Shown piece after piece: positions 34,246 to 43,094 of a stretch of 64,000 bases of DNA. The position numbers and the translations under genes are program-made. The notes under the pieces are model-generated. The model ran no database searches. It saw only the letters and a program-made list of their open reading frames with translations, and was not told where the DNA came from. How positions within the stretch are numbered: position 1 is the stretch's first letter; each line of letters begins with the position of its first letter. Origin of the DNA: Gammaproteobacteria bacterium HGW-Gammaproteobacteria-1 (GTDB lineage: Bacteria > Pseudomonadota > Gammaproteobacteria > Thiohalomonadales > Thiohalomonadaceae); the NCBI GenBank assembly GCA_002840095.1, contig PGZL01000008.1, positions 186,001 through 250,000 on the forward strand, in the 5' to 3' direction.

Positions 34246-35861
34246 TGAGAAGTTCTCTCTGGAGTGGTATCGCGCACGATTTTTCCCTGCTCATGGTCGT
34301 GCGTCAGGGTGCGCAGCCGTTTACCAGGTCGTCCGTCAGCCCAGTCTAGTATGAGGCGGGCAGCGAGGGCAGCTGCCTGCATGGACACCATAGCTGGATA
34401 CGGTACATAGGCCGAGTCGCATGGCCCAGACACAAACGGGTCATCACCAGGGTTTTGGAGTGGCGAGAACCTCGGGTGACCGTTGCGATCGGTCAGGCAA
34501 CGATAGCATGCGGCCTTAGGTGTATCGACCAGAAGGCATTGTGAAGCAACCCCGCCAGCCTCATTCCACACGAATACCGACGGCACAAACCGCTCAAGGG
34601 CCTGGAGCCTAGAATTGAGAGCCAAGGAGAGTCCCTCTGAGCCGGTGGCATCGATAACAATGTCAAATGCGGATAAATTGACCGTCCGAGCATCACGGTT
34701 GATGCCTGTTACGCGAGCATAAGGGAACGCCATGGCCAACTGCTTAGCCATGGCGTCGGCCTTGGGTTGGTAAAGGTAATTGAGACCGAGGTAATGGCGG
34801 CCAATATTTCCTGGGAAAAGTACATCACTATCGCATATCACGAGCTCGCTACGAGCTCCCCCGACGCCAGCGCCGGCACGTACCAACAGGTCGGCTAGAT
34901 ATCCTCCAATCGTGCCGCACCCCACCAGCAACAGGCGTCTGCCGCGTAAGCCAGCACGTGAACCAAGGTTGCGCTCAATTAAGTAGGAAGGGTCGGTTCT
35001 GCTGACAAGCAATCGAGTAATACTCCAGTCCTGTCCGTATTTGAACACATGGTTTGCCCACCGTCGCGAATCCTTGAAAGTCTTCCAACGTGCCTTGTCT
35101 GTAGCGAGAATAACCCCCCACCAAGCGCCAGGGGAGCGCACTAGGAGAGTCAATGCATGCCCCTCGCTGTGGCGTTCCTGGATCGCATTGCGCAGTGCCT
35201 TGTACAACAGTCCATTATCGATCGCCTTTAGCCACGTGACGAGTTGCCCAAGTGTTTGTGGTGGCCAGTCACCATGAAATGCGAAGGGTGCATTCCGTGT
35301 TGACGTGATATAGACAGATTGGGAGCACAAGGTGGCCGAATATCCGGCGCTCTCATAGGCAGACGAATCGTCGGCGGCCAAATAGAAGCGAAATTTGTCA
35401 CCTATTTTCACCTCAAAAAGCTTGACCCAGCCACCTGCATCACCTGTTCCTACATCGGCAACAAGATGAAGCGTGCCCTTCCAGTACGCATCAAATTCAA
35501 TTTGGGTGTCGTTGAGGCAGTCTCCTTCTAGGGCCTTGCATAACACTGCTTGTGCATCACGTAGGCACGCAAGGATGTGTTCGTCGGCTTTGTACGGGTC
35601 TATGACATCTCGGCCCGCTGTTGAGTAGCAAATGTGGCCGTTGGTCTGAATGTGTGCGCAGATAAGCGGGATATCGGCGGGACGCGTTTCAAGAGCAATG
35701 GTCGGATGCTGGATAAGATCAGGGTCAGGAATTTCGACCCATGCAGGGAAACGGCGACCGGCACACTCAAGATTGCCGTAATAGCGGGTTCGGATGCCGG
35801 TATACCGTGGGTGAAAACCTGCATCTACCAGCGTATTGTGGATGCGCTCGAGGGTACGCAC
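34188..35861 (-). CDS. cap2: CBASS Cap2, E2-E1 fusion ligase
   Basis: A 557-residue E2-E1 protein. The N-terminal E2-like domain carries the likely catalytic Cys78 in GHICYSTAG. A linker (about 150-300) follows, then an E1/ThiF adenylation domain with GCGTIGG (314-320) and CDSD for nucleotide binding. The E1 active-site cysteine is probably Cys481 in SGPCDSAYVPYP. Two CxxC pairs (452/455, 540/543) can bind zinc. Cap2 conjugates the C-terminus of the CD-NTase to targets, which primes it to make signal. The GTG start at 35861 overlaps the cyclase stop by one base (TAGTG). Confidence 0.9.
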   Translation of the reverse strand: MRTLERIHNTLVDAGFHPRYTGIRTRYYGNLECAGRRFPAWVEIPDPDLIQHPTIALETRPADIPLICAHIQTNGHICYSTAGRDVIDPYKADEHILACLRDAQAVLCKALEGDCLNDTQIEFDAYWKGTLHLVADVGTGDAGGWVKLFEVKIGDKFRFYLAADDSSAYESAGYSATLCSQSVYITSTRNAPFAFHGDWPPQTLGQLVTWLKAIDNGLLYKALRNAIQERHSEGHALTLLVRSPGAWWGVILATDKARWKTFKDSRRWANHVFKYGQDWSITRLLVSRTDPSYLIERNLGSRAGLRGRRLLLVGCGTIGGYLADLLVRAGAGVGGARSELVICDSDVLFPGNIGRHYLGLNYLYQPKADAMAKQLAMAFPYARVTGINRDARTVNLSAFDIVIDATGSEGLSLALNSRLQALERFVPSVFVWNEAGGVASQCLLVDTPKAACYRCLTDRNGHPRFSPLQNPGDDPFVSGPCDSAYVPYPAMVSMQAAALAARLILDWADGRPGKRLRTLTHDHEQGKIVRDTTPERTSQCPACSHANGNSRTADSFS

Positions 35862-37036
35862 TAGCCACTCTTTGTGGTACCAATGAGCGGTGCCACTACG
35901 CTAACTCGTGGAGCCGTGCTGCGAACTTGTTGAGCTACGGATTCGACCAATACCCAGTCAGGGCGAACAGGTATGCGGGGGCCCAGATGACGGCTCACAA
36001 GGTTGCAGGCATCCATCGGGGAGACGTTGCCGTTGATTGCCATGTTGAGATCGCGTTCAAACTCCCGCAGCTTCTCTTGAACAACTCGCCGAAGTCCGGG
36101 TTCTTCGTCCAAGCGACGGGAGAGCAGTTCCCGATCCTCGGGTCGAGCAGTTGGTTCGGCCGGATTGTAGATGTCACCGGCGAACACCTGGGGGAGTCTC
36201 CGCACAATGTCTAGCAACGCAAGATCGTCACGACCAGCATTGGGGCGCAGGAAGACCTGATCCATCGCGGCCATGAGGCAGATCGAGGTAGGGCCACCGG
36301 AAGGCCATTGGTAGTCCCGCCAGGCCTTCAGGTAGCGGATAAGTCGTCGCCACTGCTCGGTTTTAGTTGCGACCTGATTTTCTACCCAACGGATCACTGG
36401 GCGTGGGTCGGACGGGCGCCAATCGCCGCCTCGGATTGCGAGAAGTACCTTATTTCGTGGGAGGTCAGACCATTGGACCGCTCTTGCATGATCATGCACT
36501 TGCCCTTTGAGGGCGGCGTATTCGAGAACTGATGCATCCATCAACATCTTCTTGAAATCAGCATCGGGAATCGCATAAAGCGGAATATCTATGTGCTTTG
36601 TGGAGTCTATCTCCAGCCTGGTACATGTATCTTTCGGCACCAACTTCCATCCGTTTGCCTTAGCAAGCGGTGTCAGAACGAGTTCGACGGCCTGGAAGAA
36701 CAGATTGCTGGCATGGCCTACCTCGAACTCCTTTGCAAAACTCAGAGGAAGATAGCACCCATCGTCCATATCGATTTGCTGCTTCGGGTGGCAATGTCGA
36801 TTAATGGTTTTGTAGGCAAAGGAGCCTTGGGTGATGAACCTTGGTGTTTCGATTGTCTGTATGCCAGGCAGGGCCTGCTTGATGAGCCGCGGTAAATCCC
36901 GCCGTAGCGTCTCGCGTACCTGCGTGCGTGCTTTGCGGAGGATAGCGTCCTCATCGGCTGTCAGTGTCAGAGCGTTGAGTAGGGTCTTGTCCGTGCTGGC
37001 CGGCTGGAACAAGCGGTGAAGGTTGTTAGTACTCAT
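35861..37036 (-). CDS. cdnA: CD-NTase, DncV-like (clade A) cyclic-dinucleotide synthase
   Basis: A 391-residue nucleotidyltransferase closely like Vibrio DncV as I recall it. The G-S motif is in FITQGSFAYKTINR (71-72); the metal-binding acids are Asp89 and Asp91 in QIDMDDGCYLP and Asp150 in KHIDIPLYAIP. Further shared segments are AIRGGDWRPSDPRPVIRWVE and YLKAWRDYQWPSGGPTS. DncV-type enzymes make 3'3'-cGAMP, which opens the patatin effector. The C-terminal tail ends GTTKSG with terminal Gly, as expected for a Cap2 conjugation substrate. ATG 37036 overlaps the effector stop (ATGA). Confidence 0.9.
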   Translation of the reverse strand: MSTNNLHRLFQPASTDKTLLNALTLTADEDAILRKARTQVRETLRRDLPRLIKQALPGIQTIETPRFITQGSFAYKTINRHCHPKQQIDMDDGCYLPLSFAKEFEVGHASNLFFQAVELVLTPLAKANGWKLVPKDTCTRLEIDSTKHIDIPLYAIPDADFKKMLMDASVLEYAALKGQVHDHARAVQWSDLPRNKVLLAIRGGDWRPSDPRPVIRWVENQVATKTEQWRRLIRYLKAWRDYQWPSGGPTSICLMAAMDQVFLRPNAGRDDLALLDIVRRLPQVFAGDIYNPAEPTARPEDRELLSRRLDEEPGLRRVVQEKLREFERDLNMAINGNVSPMDACNLVSRHLGPRIPVRPDWVLVESVAQQVRSTAPRVSVVAPLIGTTKSG

Positions 37037-38058
37037 GCGGATGTCCTCGGGACGTTGGCGTTGGGGCCGTGCCAGAAACGTGCCGGGGCGGCCTGGTGGA
37101 TCAAGAAGGGGGCAAATTCTTTGTCGCCGATAACCTCCTGATAGCGGCTATCAGCGCGGTAAGTCAGTGTTTTGATCGCGGCAGGGCTTGCGAGATCGAG
37201 CGCTAGGTCCTTGTCCTGTTCGAGACTCGGCTTTGTGTCGATGTGATAGTAGCGGCCAGATAGCTCCTGCCTCAGCATGTAGTTGGTCAGTCCCTCTTGG
37301 CTGGAGATCATGAGTTCAAGGAGGTTGGGAGCCCAGCCGAGTATGCCGAGGTTATGGCTCGCATCACCGCCGAGGGTGCGTTCCGAAGACATGGTCCCAA
37401 TGGCAAGCAGCCGCACAGTCTTGTCGGGGACACACATGAATATCCTCGCTTCGTGTACGCCGAGAAATCCCGGGGCATTGGCATAGAGGCCGCCGTCCAC
37501 ATACACTCCGCGGCCGGCAATCTCAGCCATAGGTAGAAAGGTAGGCGCAGCACTCGTGGCGAGTGCGATATCGACGACATTCAGTTTCCAGTCACGCTCG
37601 AAATTTTCATGGTGTGACGTTTTGAAGACCTGGGGCAATCCTTTGGTGTAGTTCACGGCCGGGATAATGACCGGATGCAGGGCTTCGCCGAGTGTACGTT
37701 GCTCGAACACCTCGGTCAGGGCGGCACGCAGGTTGCCCTGTCCGTGCTTTGCGAACGCCAACTGGCGCAGTGCGGATAGGATTGATTTTCGAGGTTGAAA
37801 AATATGGGGGCCTTTCTTGAGGAAGAGGTCGCGAACTGTCGCCATCGGAATTTCAAGAGCCAGCGCCAGGGCGATGATGCCGCCGACGGATGTGCCACAA
37901 ATTAGGTCAAAGCGTCGGCCGAGCGGTTCGCCGAGTTTGTCTTCAAGTAGCGCAAGGATGGTGGCGGTGTACAGCCCCCTGAAGCCGCCTCCAGAAAGGG
38001 CAAGGATGTGAAATGGCGGTGAGGTATCCTCATTGGCGTTTTGGGGAGCGGCTTCCAT
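37033..38058 (-). CDS. capV: CBASS effector CapV, patatin-like phospholipase
   Basis: A 341-residue patatin-like phospholipase. GGGFRG (23-28) forms the oxyanion hole, Ser57 in GTSVG is the nucleophile and Asp188 in YVDGG completes the dyad. CapV enzymes are switched on by cyclic dinucleotides and degrade membrane phospholipids, killing the infected cell. ATG 38058 with AGAGG upstream was preferred to GTG 38085. It is the first gene of a leftward operon with four-base or one-base overlaps to the cyclase and ligase genes. The CIRCE operator lies 45-71 bases upstream. Confidence 0.9.
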   Translation of the reverse strand: MEAAPQNANEDTSPPFHILALSGGGFRGLYTATILALLEDKLGEPLGRRFDLICGTSVGGIIALALALEIPMATVRDLFLKKGPHIFQPRKSILSALRQLAFAKHGQGNLRAALTEVFEQRTLGEALHPVIIPAVNYTKGLPQVFKTSHHENFERDWKLNVVDIALATSAAPTFLPMAEIAGRGVYVDGGLYANAPGFLGVHEARIFMCVPDKTVRLLAIGTMSSERTLGGDASHNLGILGWAPNLLELMISSQEGLTNYMLRQELSGRYYHIDTKPSLEQDKDLALDLASPAAIKTLTYRADSRYQEVIGDKEFAPFLIHQAAPARFWHGPNANVPRTSA

Positions 38059-38102
38059 CGCAGAACCTCTGTATACGCAGTTCACCGAAGGTTAGCGATT
38101 AT

Positions 38103-38129
38103 TTAGCACTCATGCAAGTGGAGTGCTAA
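38103..38129 (-). promoter_or_regulatory. Perfect CIRCE element (HrcA operator) upstream of the CBASS operon
   Basis: TTAGCACTC, nine bases, GAGTGCTAA matches the CIRCE consensus at all 18 arm positions. HrcA binds CIRCE and represses groESL or dnaK operons until heat shock. Here the nearest gene in either direction that could use it is capV, whose start is 45 bases to the left. On the minus strand TTAGCA and, 17 bases on, CTAAAT (or TAAATA) could be -35 and -10 boxes lying inside the repeat. No chaperone gene is in the window. Confidence 0.85.
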
Positions 38130-38434
38130 TTTCATTTAAATCATTCGGTTAGATGTAGCGAACGGCATAATCTAAAGGTATTCAATTCGAGAATTGACCA
38201 TAGAATTGGCTATGGCACCACGGCCATACCCCAACCATTACCCACCACAGCCACGGCGAGTGTCATCTGAGGTGGCGTGATGTTGTAGTGCAGCCTCAAG
38301 AACAGTCTGGAGCTTCCCAATCGGAGCAGATCCGCAGTGCTGCGGGTCCTGGGTATCTGCATCTACCCCTTACTAACCCCCCCTTTGGATCTGACTGGGC
38401 TAAAGCCACGCGCGGCCGGGGACGATGAGTCTTA
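38130..38434. other. Gap between CIRCE and the comM junction
   Basis: No coding frame is supported. It contains two short perfect inverted repeats: TCAATTC/GAATTGA near 38185 and CCATAG/CTATGG near 38200. Base composition shifts from AT-rich to GC-rich and back. The stretch probably holds island-end sequence. Confidence 0.4.
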
Positions 38435-38486
38435 ATTCTTAATTAATTCGGGTTTAAATTTAATTTTGGTGAATTCTTAATTAATT
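38435..38486. repeat. AT-rich direct repeats at the comM junction
   Basis: ATTCTTAATTAATT occurs at 38435-38448 and again at 38473-38486, with TTTAAATTTAATTTT between. The repeats end seven bases before the last comM codons. Repeated AT-rich words at an insertion junction fit transposase or integrase binding sites at an element end, which is inference. Confidence 0.5.
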
Positions 38487-38492
38487 ATTGTG

Positions 38493-39347
38493 CTACCAGC
38501 CGCCGCCCACCAGGGCCACGCCGGAGGCGGTGTGATGGGGCGATCGGAAGGCCCGCTGCCCCCAGCGCGCCACGTCGAAGCCCTGATCGCTGATGGAGGC
38601 GATGGCGGCGGCCTCCAGCGCCTCGTCTTCGGTCAGCGGCGGCAGGATGCCGGGCAGGCGGCTGGCCAGCATGGTCTTGCCGGTGCCCGGAGGCCCCAGC
38701 ATGAGCAGGCTGTGGGCGCCCGCGGCGGCCACCTCCAGGGCGCGGCGCGCCTGATGCTGGCCGCGCACCTCGGCCAGATCGGGCAGGCCGGCGTAACCGT
38801 CGCCGGGCAGCTCCGCCGTGTGCGGCGGGATCAGGCTGCTGCCGTGCAGGTGGGCGCACACCTCCAGCAGGTGGCCGGCGGGCAGCACGGTGATGTCGCG
38901 CACCAGGGCCGCCTCGTCGGCATTGGCGGCCGGCACCACCAGGATGCGGCCCAGGGCCCGCGCCTTGAGTGCCGCGGGCAGCACGCCGCGTATGGGACGC
39001 AGCTCCCCCGACAGGGCCAGCTCGCCGAGAAACTCATAACGCTGCAAGGCGTCCTTCGGTACTTGTCCGGACGCCGCCAGCAGCCCTACCGCGATGGGCA
39101 GATCGAAGCGGCCCCCTTCCTTGGGCAGATCGGCAGGGGCGAGGTTGATGGTGATGCGGCGGGCGGGAAATTCGAAACGCGAGGTGAGCAGGGCGCCGCG
39201 CACGCGGTCCTTGCTCTCCTTCACCGCCGCCTCGGGCAGGCCGACGATGGACAGGGCCGGCAAGCCGTTGGCGAGGTGGATTTCCACCGCCACCGGCGGG
39301 GCATCGATCCCCACGGCGGCGCGGCTGTGCACGATGGCAAGTGACAT
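38493..39347 (-). pseudogene. comM: comM (YifB-type Mg chelatase-like ATPase), truncated
   Basis: The frame from ATG 39347 (MSLAIVHSRAAVGIDAPPVA) encodes the N-terminal 284 residues of ComM, including the Lon-like domain and Walker A (GPPGTGKTM). It stops at HHTASGVALVGGGW, with TAG directly after. Intact ComM continues with NPRPGEI and a C-terminal ATPase half, for a total of about 500 residues. The missing half is not elsewhere in the window. ComM is a hexameric helicase for branch migration in natural transformation; this copy should be inactive. comM is a known insertion point for genomic islands, such as AbaR types in Acinetobacter. Confidence 0.85.
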
Positions 39348-39625
39348 GGCTTCCTTTCCGTAACGCTGGCGGGCCTCCTTGGCTCCGGGGAATTGTAACC
39401 CATGGGGCGCTGTGTGCAGCAGGTTTGTGGGGAAGCGGGTGAATACCGTGTTCCCGGCATATCCAGCCGAGCGCCCTTTAGGGCCGATTCCTGTTGCGCG
39501 ATGCATCTTCAAATGATGCAATGCATATCGCACATCAAGAACCATTCAGGAACGAATGCCCGCCGCACAGGGAGCCATGCTTGATGAATCCTCCACTACA
39601 TATCCGAACGAACATCCGCGACAGG

Positions 39626-40444
39626 ATGGGGAAAAGGAAAGACCTGAACCACGTGCATATGAGTCTACAAAGGACATTTTCTCGATTACTGTTTGTGACA
39701 TTCACTTTTGCCACTAGCACCTGTGTCCAAGCCGAAATTTTTCAGTGGAAAGACGACTTCGGAAGAGTCCAATACTCGGACAAACAACCTGGAACAGCCG
39801 AGTCTGTATACCAAGCTTCATCAACATCCTCTATTCAATCATCCGTCAAGCTCGATGTTCCTCTGGTCAAGCAGGGGAAGAACCTATGTGGCCCCGCCAC
39901 CATTGAAATGTTGTTTCGCTATTGGGGCGTCGATGAATACGATCAGTATGACATCGCCTACAACATGTTACTGCAATTTGCAGACAGTGACCGCGTTAAA
40001 CGATCTGGCATCTTGCTTACGGAACCTATCGACTGGAGTCTTTATCCGGGCTCAGGAACCATAAACATGCGTGAGTTCCTAAGGCGATTCGCGAGTGTTG
40101 AGAATCCAAAGCTCAAGAGTCTACCGGCCGACCGTTTTCTTGCAAAAAAAGAAAGAGACTACAGATTTTTGCAATTAAAGGAGTACGTTGCGCGCGGCGT
40201 CCCTGTCATCGTTCATCAATATTGGGGCGAGGTTGGTTCAATGGGACATTATCGGCTAATGATCGGTTACGACGAAGAAAAGCAAGAAGTTTACCTAAAT
40301 GACTCTACCAGCGGAACGGTGATCACACAAAGTTACGATCGATTTTTTGAGCTTTGGAATGTCAATGAATCCTGGTTGCATTACAACGCTATTGTGTTTA
40401 ATGCCAACAGCGGGCGAGTCCATGTTTCTATTCAATCACGCTGA
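39626..40444 (+). CDS. Exported C39-like cysteine peptidase with DUF4124
   Basis: A protein of about 272 residues. A signal peptide (SRLLFVTFTFATSTCVQA) is followed by a DUF4124-type segment (EIFQWKDDFGRVQYSDKQPG). The main part is a papain-like C39-type domain: LVKQGKNLCGPATIEMLFRYWG holds the catalytic Cys after a Gln oxyanion residue, GHYRLMIGYD holds the His and VYLNDSTSG the Asn/Asp. It lacks an ABC transporter, so it is probably a stand-alone secreted or periplasmic protease. ATG 39626 and ATG 39659 are both possible; neither has a strong ribosome site. Confidence 0.7.
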   Translation: MGKRKDLNHVHMSLQRTFSRLLFVTFTFATSTCVQAEIFQWKDDFGRVQYSDKQPGTAESVYQASSTSSIQSSVKLDVPLVKQGKNLCGPATIEMLFRYWGVDEYDQYDIAYNMLLQFADSDRVKRSGILLTEPIDWSLYPGSGTINMREFLRRFASVENPKLKSLPADRFLAKKERDYRFLQLKEYVARGVPVIVHQYWGEVGSMGHYRLMIGYDEEKQEVYLNDSTSGTVITQSYDRFFELWNVNESWLHYNAIVFNANSGRVHVSIQSR

Positions 40445-40584
40445 TTGTTTCATGCTCTCCGCGGCCGAACGGGCAAAGCTAAGGCCTGACCAGGAAGCCT
40501 CGTGCCCAACGTCTTCCAGGATGCAACGAGGAAGCCGGGCGGTCGCGGCAATTTCTCTTCACTTCGATTTTGTAGGGAGCGGTC

Positions 40585-42054
40585 ATGATTCACATCATTC
40601 CTGTGCAGATTCACAAGGATGGCCAGTCCGGCAAAGAGGACTATCTGCTGGCCAAGTGTGCGAAATTCGAGAAGGCGCTGAAAGCCGGTGCCCCTGAGCG
40701 GGACGCCGGCCAGGACGAGGAAAAGAAAAAGCGGTATTTGCAGCATTTGCTCCAATTCATCGACGCACCAGGCGCGGAGATCTCCCTGACCCCGTTGGCG
40801 GATGCAGAAGCACAGGCCACCGCCCGCACGCTGAAGGAAAAGGTCGACAGCGTGTTTCCCTTGATCGAGGGGGAGACATTGCTCCAGGAGTCGTCCGGGC
40901 GTATGGGAAGCGCGCTCTACTGGAAACAGGTCACCAACCTCGCCACACTCTGCTTTACCGATGATTCCCTGCTCCCCACGCGGAAAGAAACGGCTGTCAC
41001 GCCCCCTCCTCCGGCCCTCTCCGACAATGCGCAGGAAGAGGCGGAAGCCCTGCAGAAAATAGCCAAGAACGTACTCGACATCGGCAAGGGGCTTTCCAAG
41101 GTCGTACCGTCCCCCTACGGCTCCGTGCTTTCCGGCGTACTCGAAGGAATCGGCTTGTACGTGTCGATGGGCAGCACCAAGGAAAGCACCAAGGAAACCG
41201 AGAAAACCATCCAGCGCATCGGCGAACTCGTGGGCAAGATCACCTGGGAGAACAACGTCAAGCAAACCGTCAAGGAACAGACCGGCGTCATAAACGGCGT
41301 CCTCGACGGACTCAATGACCATTACATACCGCTGAAAAAAGACGCCACGGCCAATATCACCCGCAAGGAACTGGTCGACAATTACCTGACCCCCTTTCTG
41401 CTGAAACTGGACACGGTCATCGCCACCCTTTCCCTGGACGAGTTCGACATCGCCAGCCTTCCCGAATACTGCCTGATGGCAAATACCTATTTCTGCGTCT
41501 TGCAGGAACTGGCCGTTCTCGACCACGAGCATCAGGACAATCCCTTCCAGTCCCCCTACTGCAAGGAACTCAAGGAGATCAAGGCGCCCCGCTTCATCCG
41601 ATACGTCAACGACACCTACGACAAGATACTCAACAAGGCCAGGGAATCGGTATCCGCGACCACCGAGTACGCGAACGCCATGCGAGCCTTCCGGCTGGTC
41701 CATTGGTGCCCCAGCTGCAACGACCCGGAGAAAGCGTTGCCCGGCGAATTCCGCATAGGTCTCATCAACTTCGACCTGGTGAAGGCTTGGTATTACGACA
41801 ACAGCACCTTCAACAACACGCCCTATGGCTACGAATTCTGCCTCTGCCACCCGAACTGGGCCTATGACGAATGCGGCAAGGCAAGAGATTCCTGGATCGG
41901 CCAAAAACAGCGAGAGCTGGTCAGCCAGATCGAAAGCGAACTGGGCGTGTTCAAACGTCTCGCCAACGAAGAATGGACAAAACTGAAAACACATCCGCTA
42001 TACGGAAGCGACGGAGCGCAGAGCGAAGTGCCCGTGTTTCCGTTTGGTCCGTAG
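40585..42054 (+). CDS. Unknown 489-aa protein, possible helical pore-forming toxin
   Basis: Starts at ATG 40585 with GGGAG upstream. The N-terminal 150 residues are acidic. Residues about 155-260 (KNVLDIGKGLSKVVPSPYGSVLSGVLEGIGLYVSMGS, then helical KITWENNVKQTVKEQTGVINGVLDGLND) resemble the hydrophobic hairpin and helical bundle at the start of delta-endotoxins. The C-terminal third has Cys-containing strands (HWCPSCNDPEKALPGEF, YEFCLCHPNWAYDECGKA). No signal peptide is seen. It lies in a cluster of secreted and toxin-like genes. The pore-forming idea is a structural guess. Confidence 0.5.
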   Translation: MIHIIPVQIHKDGQSGKEDYLLAKCAKFEKALKAGAPERDAGQDEEKKKRYLQHLLQFIDAPGAEISLTPLADAEAQATARTLKEKVDSVFPLIEGETLLQESSGRMGSALYWKQVTNLATLCFTDDSLLPTRKETAVTPPPPALSDNAQEEAEALQKIAKNVLDIGKGLSKVVPSPYGSVLSGVLEGIGLYVSMGSTKESTKETEKTIQRIGELVGKITWENNVKQTVKEQTGVINGVLDGLNDHYIPLKKDATANITRKELVDNYLTPFLLKLDTVIATLSLDEFDIASLPEYCLMANTYFCVLQELAVLDHEHQDNPFQSPYCKELKEIKAPRFIRYVNDTYDKILNKARESVSATTEYANAMRAFRLVHWCPSCNDPEKALPGEFRIGLINFDLVKAWYYDNSTFNNTPYGYEFCLCHPNWAYDECGKARDSWIGQKQRELVSQIESELGVFKRLANEEWTKLKTHPLYGSDGAQSEVPVFPFGP

Positions 42055-42361
42055 GAAGCACGGAGCTAAGCAAGCTCTGCAAATCCGATGGCGGACCTCT
42101 TGTTCGGCAGCTGGGCCCATCCCGATGGGCAGATCGAAATATCGTGCAAGAGCGTTGGCTGCTCAGCAGGGCGGAACGAGTCGGTCGTGTAGCGGGTATG
42201 TGTAAGAACGTCTCCTATAACTAACGGATTACATAAGATATTTGCTGTTAATCCAAAAAAATTCTTGACAGCACAACGACCGATCGGCAATAAAACAAAC
42301 CACAAAAATAATACGTATAAACACCCACTGGCCAAGGACGGTGGGGAAGGGAGACCCCGTG
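42055..42361. other. AT-rich gap before the truncated toroid gene
   Basis: No gene is supported. The stretch contains GCGTTAGGC-free AT-rich sequence with a possible promoter (TTGACA near 42266). A GGGGAAGGGAGACCCC segment just precedes the next start. Confidence 0.3.
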
Positions 42362-42931
42362 ATGAACGCTCACCAAGCTCGCGTTGGACGCGCTGCGCGT
42401 CGCTTTTTTGCGCCCATTGGATTGTTTCTGCTGCTGAATGCAGCGCTCCTGTCACCTGTTCATGGTGCGAGTCCCGCCGTTGGGTGGATAGAGTCGCAGG
42501 CGCATAGTGACGGAATCCTGGCCGCGTCCGTCGAGCCTGCCAACGAGTTCCAATCCACGGCAGAAGCGCTGCTTGCCCTGGATTGGCAGGAATCATCCCC
42601 GGTTGCTTCGCCGGCCACGAACTATCTAATCGCTCAAAACGCCTCCACCGTCGAATCGCTGGTCCGGCAGATCCTTGTCGCGAATAAGGCAGGCCAGCCC
42701 ACCGGGCCGTTCATAACGAGCCTGCTGACACTCCAAAATCTTGATGGCGGCTTTGGCGAGGCGTTGGGTTATCAGATCACTTCATTGGATACGGCTGCTG
42801 CGCTGGATGCGCTGGCCGCTACTGGCGGCAGGGGAACGAGCGCGGCGTCACGCGCCATCCAATATTTACTTTCAGTTCAATTCACCGACGGCGGCTATCG
42901 CCTGGAAGGCGATGAAAGCGGCTCGGTGTGA
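42362..42931 (+). pseudogene. Truncated exported alpha/alpha-toroid (terpene cyclase/prenyltransferase-like) protein
   Basis: A 189-residue frame from ATG 42362 with signal peptide (FAPIGLFLLLNAALLSPVHGA). The mature part has toroid repeats: WIESQAHSDGILA, FITSLLTLQNLDGGFG, SLDTAAALDALAATG and YLLSVQFTDGGYRLEGD. These resemble the QW-like repeats of squalene-cyclase and alpha-macroglobulin thioester domains. It stops abruptly at GDESGSV where another helix pair is expected, so the gene is 3'-truncated. The next 100 bases resemble a sequence at 54415, so the break may mark a recombination point. Confidence 0.55.
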
Positions 42932-42965
42932 TAGAAGATGGGTGTCCTTTTCCTCTCGCGATACT

Positions 42966-43072
42966 TGCGTCGCGCAGTTCAATCCGCCCTATATAGAGGA
43001 CAACCCTGGTGGCGACTAGTCCAACACATTTACCCGCCGTGCTGCGTACGACAGAGAAGTGCTTGTAAGTTT
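42966..43072 (+). repeat. Diverged ~105-bp repeat, copy A
   Basis: The stretch from TGCGTCGCGCAGTTCAATC to GCTTGTAAGTT aligns with 54415-54520 at roughly three-quarters identity, including shared blocks AACCCTG, GGCGACT, CAACA and CATTTA. Copy A follows a truncated gene and precedes a small exported-protein gene; copy B precedes the large ATPase gene. It may be a recombination or cassette boundary. Confidence 0.55.
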
Positions 43073-43094
43073 TCAATATGTAGGAAATAAAGTA

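Noticed and set aside
42974..42984. GTTCAATCC word as a T-loop of a tRNA
   Set aside because: No acceptor, D or anticodon arms can be built around it.
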